From: Euglena gracilis
Lineage: Eukaryota; Euglenida; Euglenophyceae; Euglenales
Reading direction: 5' to 3'
NCBI GenBank assembly: GCA_039621445.1
Contig: CP154955.1
Span: forward strand, 38,171,123-38,235,122
Length of the DNA stretch: 64,000 nt
Shown here: positions 31,904-43,143 of the stretch, piece by piece
Numbering within the stretch: position 1 is the stretch's first letter
Layout of the letters: each line of letters starts with the position of its first letter
The notes under the pieces: model-generated
Seen by the model: the letters and a program-made list of their open reading frames with translations, nothing else
Database searches by the model: none
Told to the model about the DNA's origin: nothing
Made by a program: the position numbers and the translations under genes

Positions 31904-33648
31904 TTCCGCTGGATGAGCTTCTCAATCATCTCGTTGAGAGCCTGTTCGCGTTCACCCGAGCAACGGAAGAATTTCCGGTGCATAGGTTTAGCGCCATCCT
32001 TGAGCTCGATTTTGCAAACACCGAACGGACCGCGAATCGCGGGGTCGATGTCGCAGGCGTAAACTGGATTATCCAGTACACCATGAAATTCGCGAGCAAT
32101 TCGCGAACAATAATCAGCAGACTTGGGATGTTGGTCCGCACTCTCAATGACCGCAGAAATCTGCGTTGAGGGTGTGGCATCCCCACTGGTACCAAGGTAT
32201 CTTGGCATACGCACATCGGATATTCCGAATGCGTCAAAGAAACAAACGCGAAAAATGATTTCTTTAACAGGTGGTAATAATATACCACAAAAATCCTCAA
32301 ATAGTGGTACATCAGCGGGTAAATCCCACCAATGAAAACACACATGGGATAGTTGGTGAAACCAATCCGCATTCGGATTGACGGGTATGAGGAGAGCTCC
32401 TCGCGCTTCATCGCGGAGAATTTTCTCCACCACATCCGGGATAAGCTTTGGGGGAGGATGCATCCACAGCACCGTATCACCCCAGAATTTAAGAAATGCG
32501 TTGGTATGTCGCGACCAATATCGCGACAAGCGCGCATGCGCTTTTGATGAAAACGCATCAATTTCCAACGACAAATCGAAGGAATCAGCCAAAGCCGCGA
32601 TTTTGGAGAACCATTCCTCCAAAATACGGTATTGACCAAAATTAAATGCGTTCCATACGCGCATCGCGTATGTGTCGACCTGGTTCGCGGGTTGAAGAGC
32701 GGTAACGCAATTCAGGGATCCGCAAACATAGGTCAAGGGTGTGTCATCCACACTCCCAAGGGGCATTCCCAAGGGTTGATGGGTTGGATGGGTGCATACC
32801 CAGTCCATATCATGCCAGATGGAGGTGGGGGAGGTGTGTGACACGGATTTCGCGGTCCCAAACAACAAGGCAATACCTCGTTGTTGGAGCACTTGATGTA
32901 CGGTCGCGCATTGCGATCCGCAACCAAGTGTATGGTTACGCGAAATCGGGATTAGTGTTGGTGTTTGGACTAAACATCCACAATCGAAATCTGGCTGGGC
33001 GGAAATTCTCCTACAGTGCACACATTGGAAGGAAGTGTCGGAGTAGTGGTCCTGGTCGCGCATGTTGGTCTGGTGGGGGTGTGTGTAAAAGTTGGGATGC
33101 GCTGTTGTAGCTGCTGGGGGGTGTACAGATGTATCTGAAAGCGATACATCTGGTGGAAAACGGGGTATTGGTGCAGCTGGGCGACTACTCGACACCGTTA
33201 TAACTTCAGGCCTTTGGGCTTTCGTCTTGTAACCCAGTGGAACGAGGGGGGTGCCGCTACTCGCTTGCCCTGCCTCATGGGGAACGGAAGTTGGTGTGTC
33301 AACGGGCAGGGGGTGAACTTTCTCGGTACACCCGGTGTGGAAAACGTTGGTTGGTGTGGTTGGTAACGGGGTAAAAGTTTTCGAAAACGGTGTGAAAAAA
33401 TTGGTGGCTGTCGCGGTTGACGCCACAGGTGATGAAGGTTTGGGGGGCAATGAAGAGAGTGGTGATGTGCGCAAACCGTGGGAGTGGCAATCCACTACCA
33501 GCCGGTGCTGACGTAAAAAGGGGTATCCCAGAATTACGTCAGAACCATGGATTCCGGATTCATATCCCCAGGTATCCGGAAAATTTTGCGGTTGGGGGGG
33601 TGTGAGTGGTGCTTGGGGATGAGGGGTAGGACAATGTCCAAAAAGCAT
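31849..33648 (-). pseudogene. pol: pol of copy B, first part (protease end, linker, RT start)
   Basis: A 599-codon frame, -1 relative to the protease frame, begins before 33,648. It contains DVILGYPFLRQHRLVVD (second protease hallmark), then about 430 residues with no recognised domain, rich in Pro and Thr at first and later with conserved aromatic residues, then the first RT segment up to SEWTSQAFVVP. In copy A the same frame has one stop; here it is uninterrupted. This shows that the long linker is normally translated. Confidence 0.85.
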
Positions 33649-34079
33649 CCCAAGTCACCACCGCACATGGGGGTGTTGTCAGCCGTCGTAATTTTGATCG
33701 GCTTATTGGCTTGCACCAAGAGGGGGGTTGGTATCAACCCGAACCGAAAAAGTAGTGCAATGCGACAACCAGTGTCAATGAGAATTTTGACTTTTGCACA
33801 AAAATTTTGGATTTTGATTTCCGCTTGGACCAAAAGTTCCATGGGGGGTAAGCAAAGTGAAGGGTCTGGCGAAAATACGTTTTCTTGCCAGCTTTCCCAT
33901 GAACCCTTTCCTACTTTGCACAACATTCCGAGCGGAAAGTTGGAGTGGGGGGTGGGGGACCCGAAAATTTTCCGGGTACCGACCAGACAGGGTGATGGGC
34001 AGGGGGGGCAGGGTTGATCAGGTCCTACCTCCATCTGTTCATCAGCCCAGAGGTCCGTGCCCTCGGACCTCGGGCTCCC
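33534..34079 (-). CDS. pro: Protease region of copy B (N-terminal part)
   Basis: Continues in frame after the gag TAG. The first ATG is at 34,034 and the 166-codon ORF ends SMVLT. The catalytic LIDTG motif is present. The protease is completed only by the -1 frame (see the frameshift site). Conservation of both length and end in three copies argues that this arrangement is ancestral and not a random break. Confidence 0.78.
   Translation of the reverse strand, partial: GSPRSEGTDLWADEQMEVGPDQPCPPCPSPCLVGTRKIFGSPTPHSNFPLGMLCKVGKGSWESWQENVFSPDPSLCLPPMELLVQAEIKIQNFCAKVKILIDTGCRIALLFRFGLIPTPLLVQANKPIKITTADNTPMCGGDLGCFLDIVLPLIPKHHSHPPNRKIFRIPGDMNPESMVLT
33571..33600 (-). promoter_or_regulatory. Candidate -1 frameshift site, copy B
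   Basis: The in-phase C CCC CCC heptamer (33,594-33,600, minus strand) has the same codon register as in copy A and is followed by the same TTCCGGAT / ATCCGGAA hairpin (to about 33,552). Frame change needed: -1. Confidence 0.5.
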
Positions 34080-34082
34080 CTA
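34050..34082 (-). promoter_or_regulatory. gag UAG readthrough signal, copy B
   Basis: TAG (34,080-34,082, minus strand) with spacer GGGAGCCC and hairpin GAGGTCCG / CGGACCTC, identical to copies A and C. Gag (frame from 37,853) and protease (from 34,034) are in the same frame, so only this stop separates them. Confidence 0.65.
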
Positions 34083-37000
34083 CTCCAGGTCCGAACCGGC
34101 CGAATAGCCGGCTATGGGCCTTTTAGAGGTATAAACGGATTTCAACGTGCGCACCGCCATGCGGGCCTCGTCGAAATCGGTATCCGTGGTCTCATCCCCC
34201 TCCCTGCCCGAAGCCGGGGTGTCATCCTCCAAACAAGATATCTTGAAACCGACTTTATGGCGGTTGGAGGAGTGACCCTTGTCACCGCGATTCATACCGC
34301 GATGACGTTGGCCAGGGCGGGGAGAACGAGAACGCGGACATTTGGATGAGTGGTGATCACTCGATCCACAAAGCGAACACCGAGATTTGTGTCGCGAATC
34401 TGGATAACGGGGGGATCGGTTTCCCGATTTCCCGTCAAACCGTCGTGGTGACCGGGTATCCCGTCGACCATGACCGGTGTATCGGGGTTTTCCCGATGAG
34501 GATCGCGAAGAAGATGATCCGCTTCGCGAACGCGATCGCGATGTCTCGCGATGAGAATCACGCTTCTTGGCCGGGGCACCGGGTGACCTACCCCGAGGGG
34601 TACCGTGTTTCCGCTCATCGCGGAACGGGATCCGGGGGCTAATACCACCGGAACGGGGACCCGATGACCGTGAATTGCCCGATTGCCGTGAAAATGCGGA
34701 GGAACCCGAACCTCGTGATGAGGTCGAGCCCCGCGGACTCTGAATACGCTTTCGCGCTTCAGGATTAGGGCACTCCCGAGACATATGTCCCGGTTTGTTG
34801 CACAAAAAGCACACTTTATCCGTGGCTTGGTCCGAAGAACGCGGGTATCGCGTTTTCGATCCCGTGGTTGGTGAAGTGGGTGAAACCGGTGATTTTTGCA
34901 ATGCGTTCACCGAACCAGCCGGTAATCCTGCGGTTGGGTGTGCGGTATACGCGGATTGAATCTGACCAAGAAGCTGTGATAGCTTCAATTGCTTGGAAAC
35001 GTAGTTCCAGCGTTGGTCAAGAGTCATTGCATTACCCGCCAACTCCTCACGATGGATATCCTTGATGAGGCTAGGCGTGAAATGCATGAGAACAGCGTCA
35101 AACTGTTCGCGCATTTGCTTTTCACTGAGTTCATCCACTTCAGCAGCAAGTCCTAACCATTTGGCATACCAAAGGTCAATGGACTTCCATTTGCGATCGG
35201 GTGGGGCGCATTGCCGCCACTTGGTCTCCAGGGTAATCCTAGCGACCAAACTTGAACTGGTGGAAGCGTATTGCTCCACCAGGTCATCAAAGGAAACGCG
35301 GTAGCGAATGACGAGTTGTCGCGCGCGCTCCTTCTCATCCCTAGGGAGGCAATCGATGAATTCCATCTTGATCACCTCCGGGTTTGTGTCCTGGGTTGGC
35401 CCTTTCAATGCCCAGTAGTACTCCCAGTCCCGAAAAAACTGTCTCCATGTGGTTGGATCACCGTCCCATTGGGGTTTCACCTTATTCGCGATTGCGATGG
35501 TGCCCTTGAAGTCTTTCTGAAAAACCCGTTGGCCCTCGGTGGTATTCCGTGGATTCGGGCCCGGGTACGCTCGAGCACCAAGCGTATCCTTTCCGGATTC
35601 TTGTCGGAATCGCGAAATTTCTGGTGAAGGTGAATCCTGGTACCGGAAATCCGGTCGCAAACCCTGTTGGTCACCCGTAATAGGGGGACACTCCGGTGTG
35701 GGAGTATGTCGCGCATGCAACATGTGACCCACTCCCGGTGTACGGGTTTGGCTCATTCCACGCACAAGCATGGAATGATGGATTTCTTGGTGGAGACTTG
35801 GCGGAATCGCCGTGTTTTCCGAAAATTCGGTTCCCGTAATGGGAAATTCATCCGAAAACTGGTTTTGAGTTGTGGGCAAGGCCAATGGTGGCACAATTCG
35901 CGGAATCGCGGATTGTGACACTCGGGACACGGGTGGTGGTGGTGCATGTGCACCCAGATTCGGGTTGTGGAAACGCGAATCTGGAGCATTTGGCGCATCT
36001 TCGGCAATGCATACTGCCGAATTGCGGTGTGAAACCCGCTGTTGGTTGGACACATTATCCAAACCCACAGACAAGTCATGCACACTTTGCTCCAAATGCT
36101 CAACGAGTTGGAGTTGGCCGCAAATACGGTCAACTTCATCCTCCAAAGCGCGAATACGCTTACGGTAACGGGAAAAGTCATCCAAGTGCGGAATCCTTTC
36201 GGAAATTCCGGTAACATCTTGGACAAGTTTTCCGTGAGACTTATTCAATAATTGGAGTTGTCCCATTAATGCTTTTACAGCATTTGAGAGAATCTGCAAA
36301 GGTGATGTCATCTTGGTTGGTGTGGTGGTGGGTGCAACCGGTGCAGGGTTATCCGACAACACGGTTGTGGTACCCATGGGCAAATTTCCAGGTTGTGGGT
36401 TATCCAACAACGCGGAAATTTGCTCATCCAACCTGGTAATCTCACTTTGCGTGGATCGGGCATTCCGATTCACCGATTCCTCAAGCCGTAATAGGCTGTT
36501 GCAGAAATCTTGCAAGGTTTCCTGATTGTTAGTGAGCATTTTGTCATAAAATGCCTGGAAATCAGGGTTCTCGGTAATCCGAGAACTGGAACCTGCAGGT
36601 AGAGACTGCATTTCCGTTATTTTGGTAGACACCGATGCATACCGGGTCTGGAGTTCTCCAATAGCAGTCTGAATGCCGCTAATGTCCGGAACTCGGTGGG
36701 AAAGTGCGGAATAGCTTTGTTGCAAACCCGCAATGGCCGAGTTAATCCCGCCAATGTCGGATTGCAACTGCAACTGCAGGGAATCCTGCCGTTGTGCCAT
36801 TTCCGCGACTTTCGCGCTCAGATTGGATAATCCAACCCGATTCGCGTCACAATAGCAGGTTTTCTGCTCCAAACGGGAAAGTCGCTCCTCCAACTGCCGC
36901 ACATACGTGTGGGGAGCGAAATTCTCGTTGGCTTGTGACTGGAGTTGCCGAAACTTTTCCGTTTCATCGCACAACTGCATAATGCGGTGTTGCGATTCAT

Positions 37001-38056
37001 GGAAAGTTGCGGACAATGTGGTGAAATGGTCCATAGACACAAATCCACCACTGCTGGATGTTGCAGACGAGGAATCTCGTGCATGCAACTGTTGTTGCAA
37101 ATGGAACAACGCAGATGAACAGGACTCCATTTGTCCCGATAACTGTTGTAGTGAGCCATGCAAGTGCAGAAACTTGGAGTCATTCCGCGTTTCCGCTTCA
37201 TGCATGCATTCACTAATTTGCCGGAAGTTTTGCGGGAGCTGTTGGCATATTCTGTCAAAGGTTTCCCGAAAGTTTGCAAGGTCAATACCCGCACTTTCGA
37301 AGTTCCTCTGGCAATATCTGCCAACTTCCTGCAAGTAATTCCAGCAGTGTTCCAGCTTGGTGAAGACATGTTTCTGGTTGTCCTCATCAAACTGAAGCAC
37401 TTTGTTCAATGCGGTTGCACACTCTGCAACGCATTGTTGCACATGGTTGAACTGCCTCACAAGGGGGTGATCCCCTGGAAGCCGAGCAACAATATCCTGC
37501 ACATCCTCAGCAGTGATGAGCTCACCAGTGCCCTTCCCATAGTCATCCATGGGTTGGGATGTACCGGAGAATTCCGGCACCACGAGGCGAGTCTCCGGTT
37601 GCCAAGGTAGTACGGGATAGCACCCGATATCGGGGGGTGGTGGCAAAGCTCTGTAAGGGCTTGCCGGTGGAAGAGCGGGTGGTGGTTGAAAGAAACACGG
37701 GGTCTCCAACCCACCATCACCAGAGAAGCCCGGTGGCGGAATCACCACGGGTCTCTCCGGTGTGCGCAGCTGCACCGTTGCCGCAGACAGAGGCGAATAC
37801 CCCCGTTGTGGCAAGGTGAGTGCGGAAGAGGCCGCATTAGCCTCTGAAGCCATGAAGTGGAGGGCTCATCGCCGACCACTGTCAACGATGACAAGTGTTG
37901 CAATTGTGACAATTGAATCAATTGTGCCTCATCGGCGTGGGAACTGGAAGCACTTTCACATAAAAGCTTCCAATCCCCAGTTTCTTGGTCAATGTCTTGC
38001 AATGATGCCTGTAATAAGGCATAGTTGAATTGATGGTTGGGGCCTGTGCTTTGCAT
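34080..38056 (-). pseudogene. gag: gag of copy B (~1,325 aa, one frameshift)
   Basis: The ATG at 38,056 (MQSTGPNHQFNY) is followed after about 66 codons by a one-base loss near 37,857. From 37,853 the frame is open for 1,257 codons to the TAG. Parts: Pro-rich segment; heptad-type coiled coil of roughly 250 residues (about 36,590-37,400); Pro/Thr linker; capsid-like region with WDGDPTTWRQFFRDWEYYW (about 34,960-35,490); CCHC knuckle CFLCNKPGHMSREC; Arg/Ser-rich stretch (SRSRSRSGSSSSRSSSGK); second CCHC knuckle CSLCGSSDHHSSKC. Chromovirus Gags are usually 300-500 aa, so this is exceptionally long. The RS segment between two knuckles is unusual. Confidence 0.88.
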
Positions 38057-38248
38057 CTTTCTGGTGACAAAAACAGCAAAAACCCACAAAACTAAGCAGT
38101 TGTGCTGGCACCAGAGGGGCTGTAACGGGTAATACCGTACAGAACCTTCCGGAGCCTGCTCGTCTGCTTAGACGTTGACTAGAAGCCGGGAGCTGACGCT
38201 GCGACCGTGTAATAACGGTGCAGGGGCTCTCCGCTGCCAGTCAGCGTA

Positions 38249-38340
38249 GGATCGAACCAATCTGCTACCAAGTGTAATACTTGATAGCGTTTCTTTCTGT
38301 ATGGGCTGTATGTGTAGGATCGTGACCTAATCTGCTACCA
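38249..38340 (-). promoter_or_regulatory. Primer-binding site of copy B, duplicated
   Basis: On the minus strand TGGTAGCAGATTAGG starts at 38,340, next to the LTR. The second, better tRNA match TGGTAGCAGATTGGTTCGAT starts 70 bp further (38,270). Confidence 0.75.
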
Positions 38341-38657
38341 AGTGTACGTCTGATTCCCAATTCCCCTTTCCCAATTCCCAAAAGCCTTCGCTTTCGCCTT
38401 GGCGCACCTACTTGGGAACTGAAAATCAGAGTAACAGTAAAAACCCTTTTCCCACTTCCCAAGAAGCAAAGCACGGAGCAATGCAGGGAGGACGGACTGG
38501 AAATCCAAGTCCGGTCCAAGGAAAAGGAAGGAAAAAGGTATAAGAAGAATACCACCTGTGGAGAGAGAAGGGGGCACCCATTAGGAGATCCTAATAGGAT
38601 CTGCTTCCATCCTAACTTCCTCAACGGAAGGGGACAGAAGCATACGCCTGGTACACA
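38341..38657 (-). repeat. LTR of copy B (5')
   Basis: 317 bp, identical by eye to 22,125-22,441. Includes the perfect 17-bp hairpin AGATCCTAATAGGATCT (38,586-38,602). The target duplication CCAAG follows at 38,658. Confidence 0.92.
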
Positions 38658-40356
38658 CCAAGCCCCTGGTATTATCCTGGGAACCCGGATGAGGGTGATG
38701 CGACTTTTCATGGCAGCCATGAGGCTGACCAGTTCGCACGTCGATCCGACGCTGCGGACAACATGCTCGATTCACTACCGGTTTCCCGGGTGTATCGCAG
38801 CATCGCCATTTCACCATTGCGTGGAAGGCGCCGGCGTGGACGCACTGCCGGACCCCGTCGCATTACGCGTACGGAAACTCCTACCCCCCTATTTTTCCGC
38901 TAATGGGATTACAGTACCCTATATATAGTACCATTGTGAATAGACTTCGTAATAGTGAATCCATAGAGAATTACTCTCTATCACCATTGCGGCTTATTTT
39001 CCGGAATGATTCTGGTTATAAATATTGTATACCCCAAGGCCTGGTTGATGATGTGATTTTGAGCTATCACAACCATGGTCACCCTGGGGCCCCCAAACTT
39101 CTTTCACTAGTGGGTCGCAGATATTGCACAACCCTGCGTGAAAAAGATTTATATTCGCGCTGTTTGCGATTTTCGCAACGGTGCCAAATTTGCCAGGCTG
39201 TGAAACCGCGCAGAGGTACCCCCCCTGGTACGATGGACTTTTTCCCCGTACCACCTGACATTTTTACGTCCCTCTGCATGGATTTTCTCGAACTTGAACC
39301 TTGCAAAGGATCAGATGACAAAATTTACGATTACGTTTTTGTTGTCGTCTGTCGGCTGAGTGGGTACATAGTAGCCATTCCATGCCGGAAAGCAGGGTTG
39401 ACAGCCCAAATTTTGGCATCCATATTACCTGGAGAAATGTATCTGCTTAATGGGTTTACCGAACGAAATCGTGAGTGATCAAGATCACATGATCTCTTCA
39501 CGGTTTTTCACAACTTTGTGCGGTTTACTCGGCATTGAGCAGCATTTTTCCATTATATACCGCCCGAAAGGCAATGGTAGAGCCGAGGCAGCCGTGAAAA
39601 TCCGTTGTCAATATGCTTCGCCTTTCACTGGCTGACTCGGGTAAGAATTGGTTATCCGTTCTTCATTGGTGTTTATTTTACATCAATACCTTGCCAGCGT
39701 TGGTATTACCACACTCACCGTACAAAATTGTTTTCGGACGCAACCCTCCGGCCATAGGGGATATCCCCTCGGAGAGACCCGCCCGAAGTAGCGTCAGCTG
39801 TGAAACGTGGTTTGCAGAAGTGGAATCACTCCGCTCTGCAGTCCAATCACGTATCACAGAAATTCATTCCAACAAACGGAAATCGTTTTTGCAGAACTTC
39901 AACACACCTGTATATAGTCCAGGTGACCGCGTGTGGGTACGGAATAACCGCACCCGCATGCAATCTTCCAAGCTAGATCCTCTTTGGCTCGGCCCATGCG
40001 AAATCTTGGAGAGGTGAGGTAGTAGCGGGCGATATAAAGTTGCCTTGCCCAACGGGATTGAGGACTTCCATATGGACGATTTCAAAACGTACCTTAGCCC
40101 CCCAGACGGAAAAGCAATCCCCTGCCTATATTTCAAGCCCCGTTCCAGATTACCTGAAACGGACGACTTTGTGGTCGATAAGATAATAGACCACAAGGTC
40201 GACAGGGGTGTGCACTACTGGAAAGTTCGCTGGAAAGGGTATGGGCCAGAGGAGGACACTTGGGAGCCAGCATCCAGTTTTGTTGGATATATCCAGCAGG
40301 ATTGGAAGCTGTGGAACAAACGCAATAACATAGACATAAACATAAACACTTTCTGA
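38658..40356 (+). pseudogene. pol: pol of copy A, second part (integrase, chromodomain)
   Basis: Resumes the frame cut at 22,124 with CCCCTGGTATTATCC. It contains the integrase HHCC and the first Asp (38,903-39,478), the second Asp and the Glu motif [10 protein letters not shown] (39,450-39,600), and the chromodomain (about 40,150-40,290). Frameshifts occur near 38,910, 39,430 and 39,600, and a TGA at 40,015 replaces TTA of copy B. Not functional. Confidence 0.85.
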
Positions 40357-40419
40357 AACGATTTCGTTTTGGAGAATGTGTGTGTTTTATGTGAATGTTT
40401 CACGTTTATACCCCCCCTT

Positions 40420-40450
40420 GCACTTCCTTCTTTCTCTATCTTTCTCACAG
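40420..40450 (+). promoter_or_regulatory. Splice-acceptor-like tract before ORF3, copy A
   Basis: CTTCTTTCTCTATCTTTCTC followed by ACAG ends at 40,450, 103 nt before the ORF3 ATG (40,553). A second tract ending TTTTTCAG lies at 40,485. This is better conserved than the surrounding non-coding bases between copies A and B. Confidence 0.45.
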
Positions 40451-40552
40451 AGTTTTTGATTAAGATAGAAGCCTTGCTTTTTCAGTGCATCAGCACTCAA
40501 AGCGACTGACAACAAGGTTACCCTTAGTTGTCGTCGTCGTTCGGGTAGCATC

Positions 40553-43143
40553 ATGCTGCCTGGGCGCGGACCGGGACCAGGTCCACCATGGCCGCAGCCT
40601 CCTGGCGCGCCATACCCCCAGTACCCTCAGTATGCCGAGGCCCCGATTCCGGGTCTACCAGCAGCCGGTCCGCATATGCGGTACCAGATGCATCTGCCAG
40701 ACCATGATGGACCTGGGCGTGTATGTGCCGCCCATGCTGCAAACGCAGACGCCGGTGGGATCCCACACCGTGCATATGCGTGAGCACACGCCCCCACCGG
40801 TAGGTGAGGCTGTGCATGTCCCACCTGGGATGACGAGAATTTTTGCTCGCTCGCCCTCGCCGCAGCGAATGCCGCCGCGCGAACCGCCAGCGGAGCAATT
40901 TGTCTCGCGGTACGCGACGCACGCGGATTACCCGCGCGGCGCACGCGTGCTCCCAGCCGGACAGTCGGACGTACCCCCTGAGGCATACGTCCAACCAATG
41001 TTCATGCACTGGATGCCACAAGCATCACCGGTCGCCCCTGTCCCTGGCGTTGAGCCACGGAGGCAGGAGGAGCCCATAGTGGTGGAGGATGAACCTCCCC
41101 ACCGTGAGGCAGCCCGACCGCCCAGTGCAGCCCCTGTCCAGACTGGGGATGTCCCCCGTCGGCAGGAGACTCCGTACTATCACATGGCACCTCCGGGAAC
41201 CGAGCAGGATGAGCTTGCTCGGCACTTCCTGCAGGAGCCAGTATTCGCGTCTGAAGAGCACTGGACGAGGTATTACGCCTCTCTGGCTGCCCTTCAGGGT
41301 CGTGGATACACCCCCTACCATCCGTACCAGCCGCAGCTGCGGGTGGCAACCCCGGTATTACCCGGTGAGCCCCCGGCAGGTGTGGCAGTATTACCTGCCA
41401 CCCTGAAGCGCGACAGGACTACGGAGAACCTTACCCCACAGCCCAGGCGACCCAGCCCACGGGACGCGGAAGGCGGTATGGCAATGCAAGTGGAAACTAG
41501 CCAGGATACCCCGGCTGGACGACCACCGGCAGAGGCACAGGTGGCGATGAGCCGTCCTGTTGCCGTAATGCCACCGCCGATCCCTCCGGTATTGAAGGAG
41601 CCGCGACCCCCTGCGTCGAAGCCAAGCCCACGCCAGACTCCTAGCAAGCGCCCAGCCACGCCATCACCGCGACGTGCAGCGGAGCGGCCAGGTCCCTCCC
41701 CAGAGATGGAATGAGAAGGAACCGAACCGACTCCTGCGGCACCGAGCGCCCGACCCTCTGGTATTCGCCAGACGGGAAAGGACACAGGCAAGGCCGAGGG
41801 CAAAGGCAAGGGAGAAGGCAAAGGCGTGGCCGGCAAAGGGAAGGGTGAGGGTAAAGGTAAGGGTACAGCCCGTGAGGAGGATGAAGAACCAGCAGAAGTC
41901 CTCTCGGACTTTGAGCATATGCTCAGGTTCAAGGAGGAGCTGGAGGACGACGGCTGGCGAATGCAGCATGATTACCATGTTGCAGGAAACCGCCCCGTCA
42001 CTCCTCCACAAGCAGTCATCGATGTGGTATTACGCCACACCGAGAACCGAGTCAGACTATTCCATTACGGAATAGATCTGTACGCCTTCGAAGGTGAAGG
42101 TGGCAGACCCTTGCTGGATGCCCAGCCAGGTTTCTGGGAGCTCTGGTTTCGGCTGGGATACCCCTGCCAGAACTGGGGTCTCTTCAGCGATTCCACTGGT
42201 CGCAGTTACCTGCACCAGTTGGGTTTTCGGGACCAGCGTGTGTTGGCCCGAAGGCTGAAGGCGGTCTTCGACTGTATTCAAACAGTCGGACCCCTCGGCG
42301 TGCAGTGGGAATTCTACCCACTACACCCCGACATCGAACGCCTGACCGAGGTGTTGTGGTGCAACAACCTCCAGGTGTGGCTGGTGAGCCATTACGGCTC
42401 CACCTTCCGCGTTAGGCATGTTTCCCTGGCTTACCCGCAGAGGTATGACCTCTGCTGTAAGTACTGCTGGCAGGAATTTCCTGTCGACTTCTGGGGATTC
42501 GGCGTGCGCGGAAGTCCTCCACCGCCTCGGGATAACCCGAGCCCGGAGATGGGACGCCGCATGCTTATGCATGTGTGCCGCGACGCCCCGGATGTCCAGG
42601 ACAAAAGTCGCCGCGTCCAAAAGCAGCGTATTTTTATGCTGCAGCAGTTCTGGTGGCGAGCCTGGACCACCTATGTCATGGAGGTGTATATACATCTCTG
42701 TGACCCCCAGGACGATAGGCCTGGTATGGAAATGCCACCGGATTACGGTGACGCAATCGAGGGTCCTCGTCGTCGGATTCTCGGCCACCTGCGCCCCAAC
42801 TGGCACCTGGCTGATATCAGCCTGGAGGAACATTTGCGGCGACAGTTTGGCGGTACCCTCGACCGGGAGGTATTCCTTCCGCTGATGTCTCACCCGAAGG
42901 CCATCCTCGACCAGCGTATGCCGATTCTGGCTTGCGCTCAGGAGTTCGAGGAGGGCTTTTTCGAGGTCTGGGAAGACACGCGTTACCGCGGCTTCCTGGG
43001 CCCGAACAGGCCTGCCAACGCCTGGGTGCAGCCATAACGGCCGCCACCCTGGCCCAACAACGCCAACAGCAGTACGCTGGCCTTTTACAGGCTGGCGGAT
43101 GCCCAGAAATGCCGATGGCACCCCGACGATCGTCGTTCGCCCA
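40553..43143 (+). pseudogene. ORF3 of copy A, truncated
   Basis: Starts MLPGRGPGPGPPWPQPPG. Relative to copy B it has two internal losses near 40,652 and 40,693 (about 40 and 260 bp), a TGA at 41,712 (TGG in copy B) and a TAA at 43,034. It includes the GKGKGEGKG repeats (41,780-41,870) and most of the first globular region, then stops at the rearrangement junction (43,143). The C-terminal Cys/His region is absent. Confidence 0.8.

Larger units (their letters stand above)
22125..38657 (-). mobile_element. Chromovirus copy B, full length (16.5 kb), nested in copy A
   Basis: Copy B carries both LTRs (38,341-38,657 as 5', 22,125-22,441 as 3'), PBS, gag, protease, pol, chromodomain, ORF3, 3' UTR and polypurine tract. 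The flanking five bases are CCGAG (22,120-22,124) and CCAAG (38,658-38,662), a target duplication with one change. The two LTRs are identical by eye, so the insertion is young. Nevertheless the coding region has at least four frame lesions (about 37,857; 31,860; 30,288; 25,050). At 16.5 kb it is much longer than the usual 4-8 kb of chromoviruses, mostly because of a large gag and ORF3. Confidence 0.93.
14136..43143 (+). mobile_element. Chromovirus copy A (Ty3/gypsy), split by copy B, 3' truncated
   Basis: Copy A has a 5' LTR (14,136-14,450), gag and pol to 22,124, then continues at 38,658-43,143 after nested copy B. Its pol resumes exactly where it stopped, as shown by the unbroken counterpart in copy C at 51,478. 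It ends inside ORF3 at about 43,143, where the sequence jumps to a second copy of the host flank (43,144 matches 13,748). It therefore lacks the second half of ORF3, the 3' UTR and the 3' LTR. Many stops and frameshifts mark it as dead. Family placement rests on gag-PR-RT-RNaseH-IN order, a CCHC gag and a C-terminal chromodomain. Confidence 0.9.
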
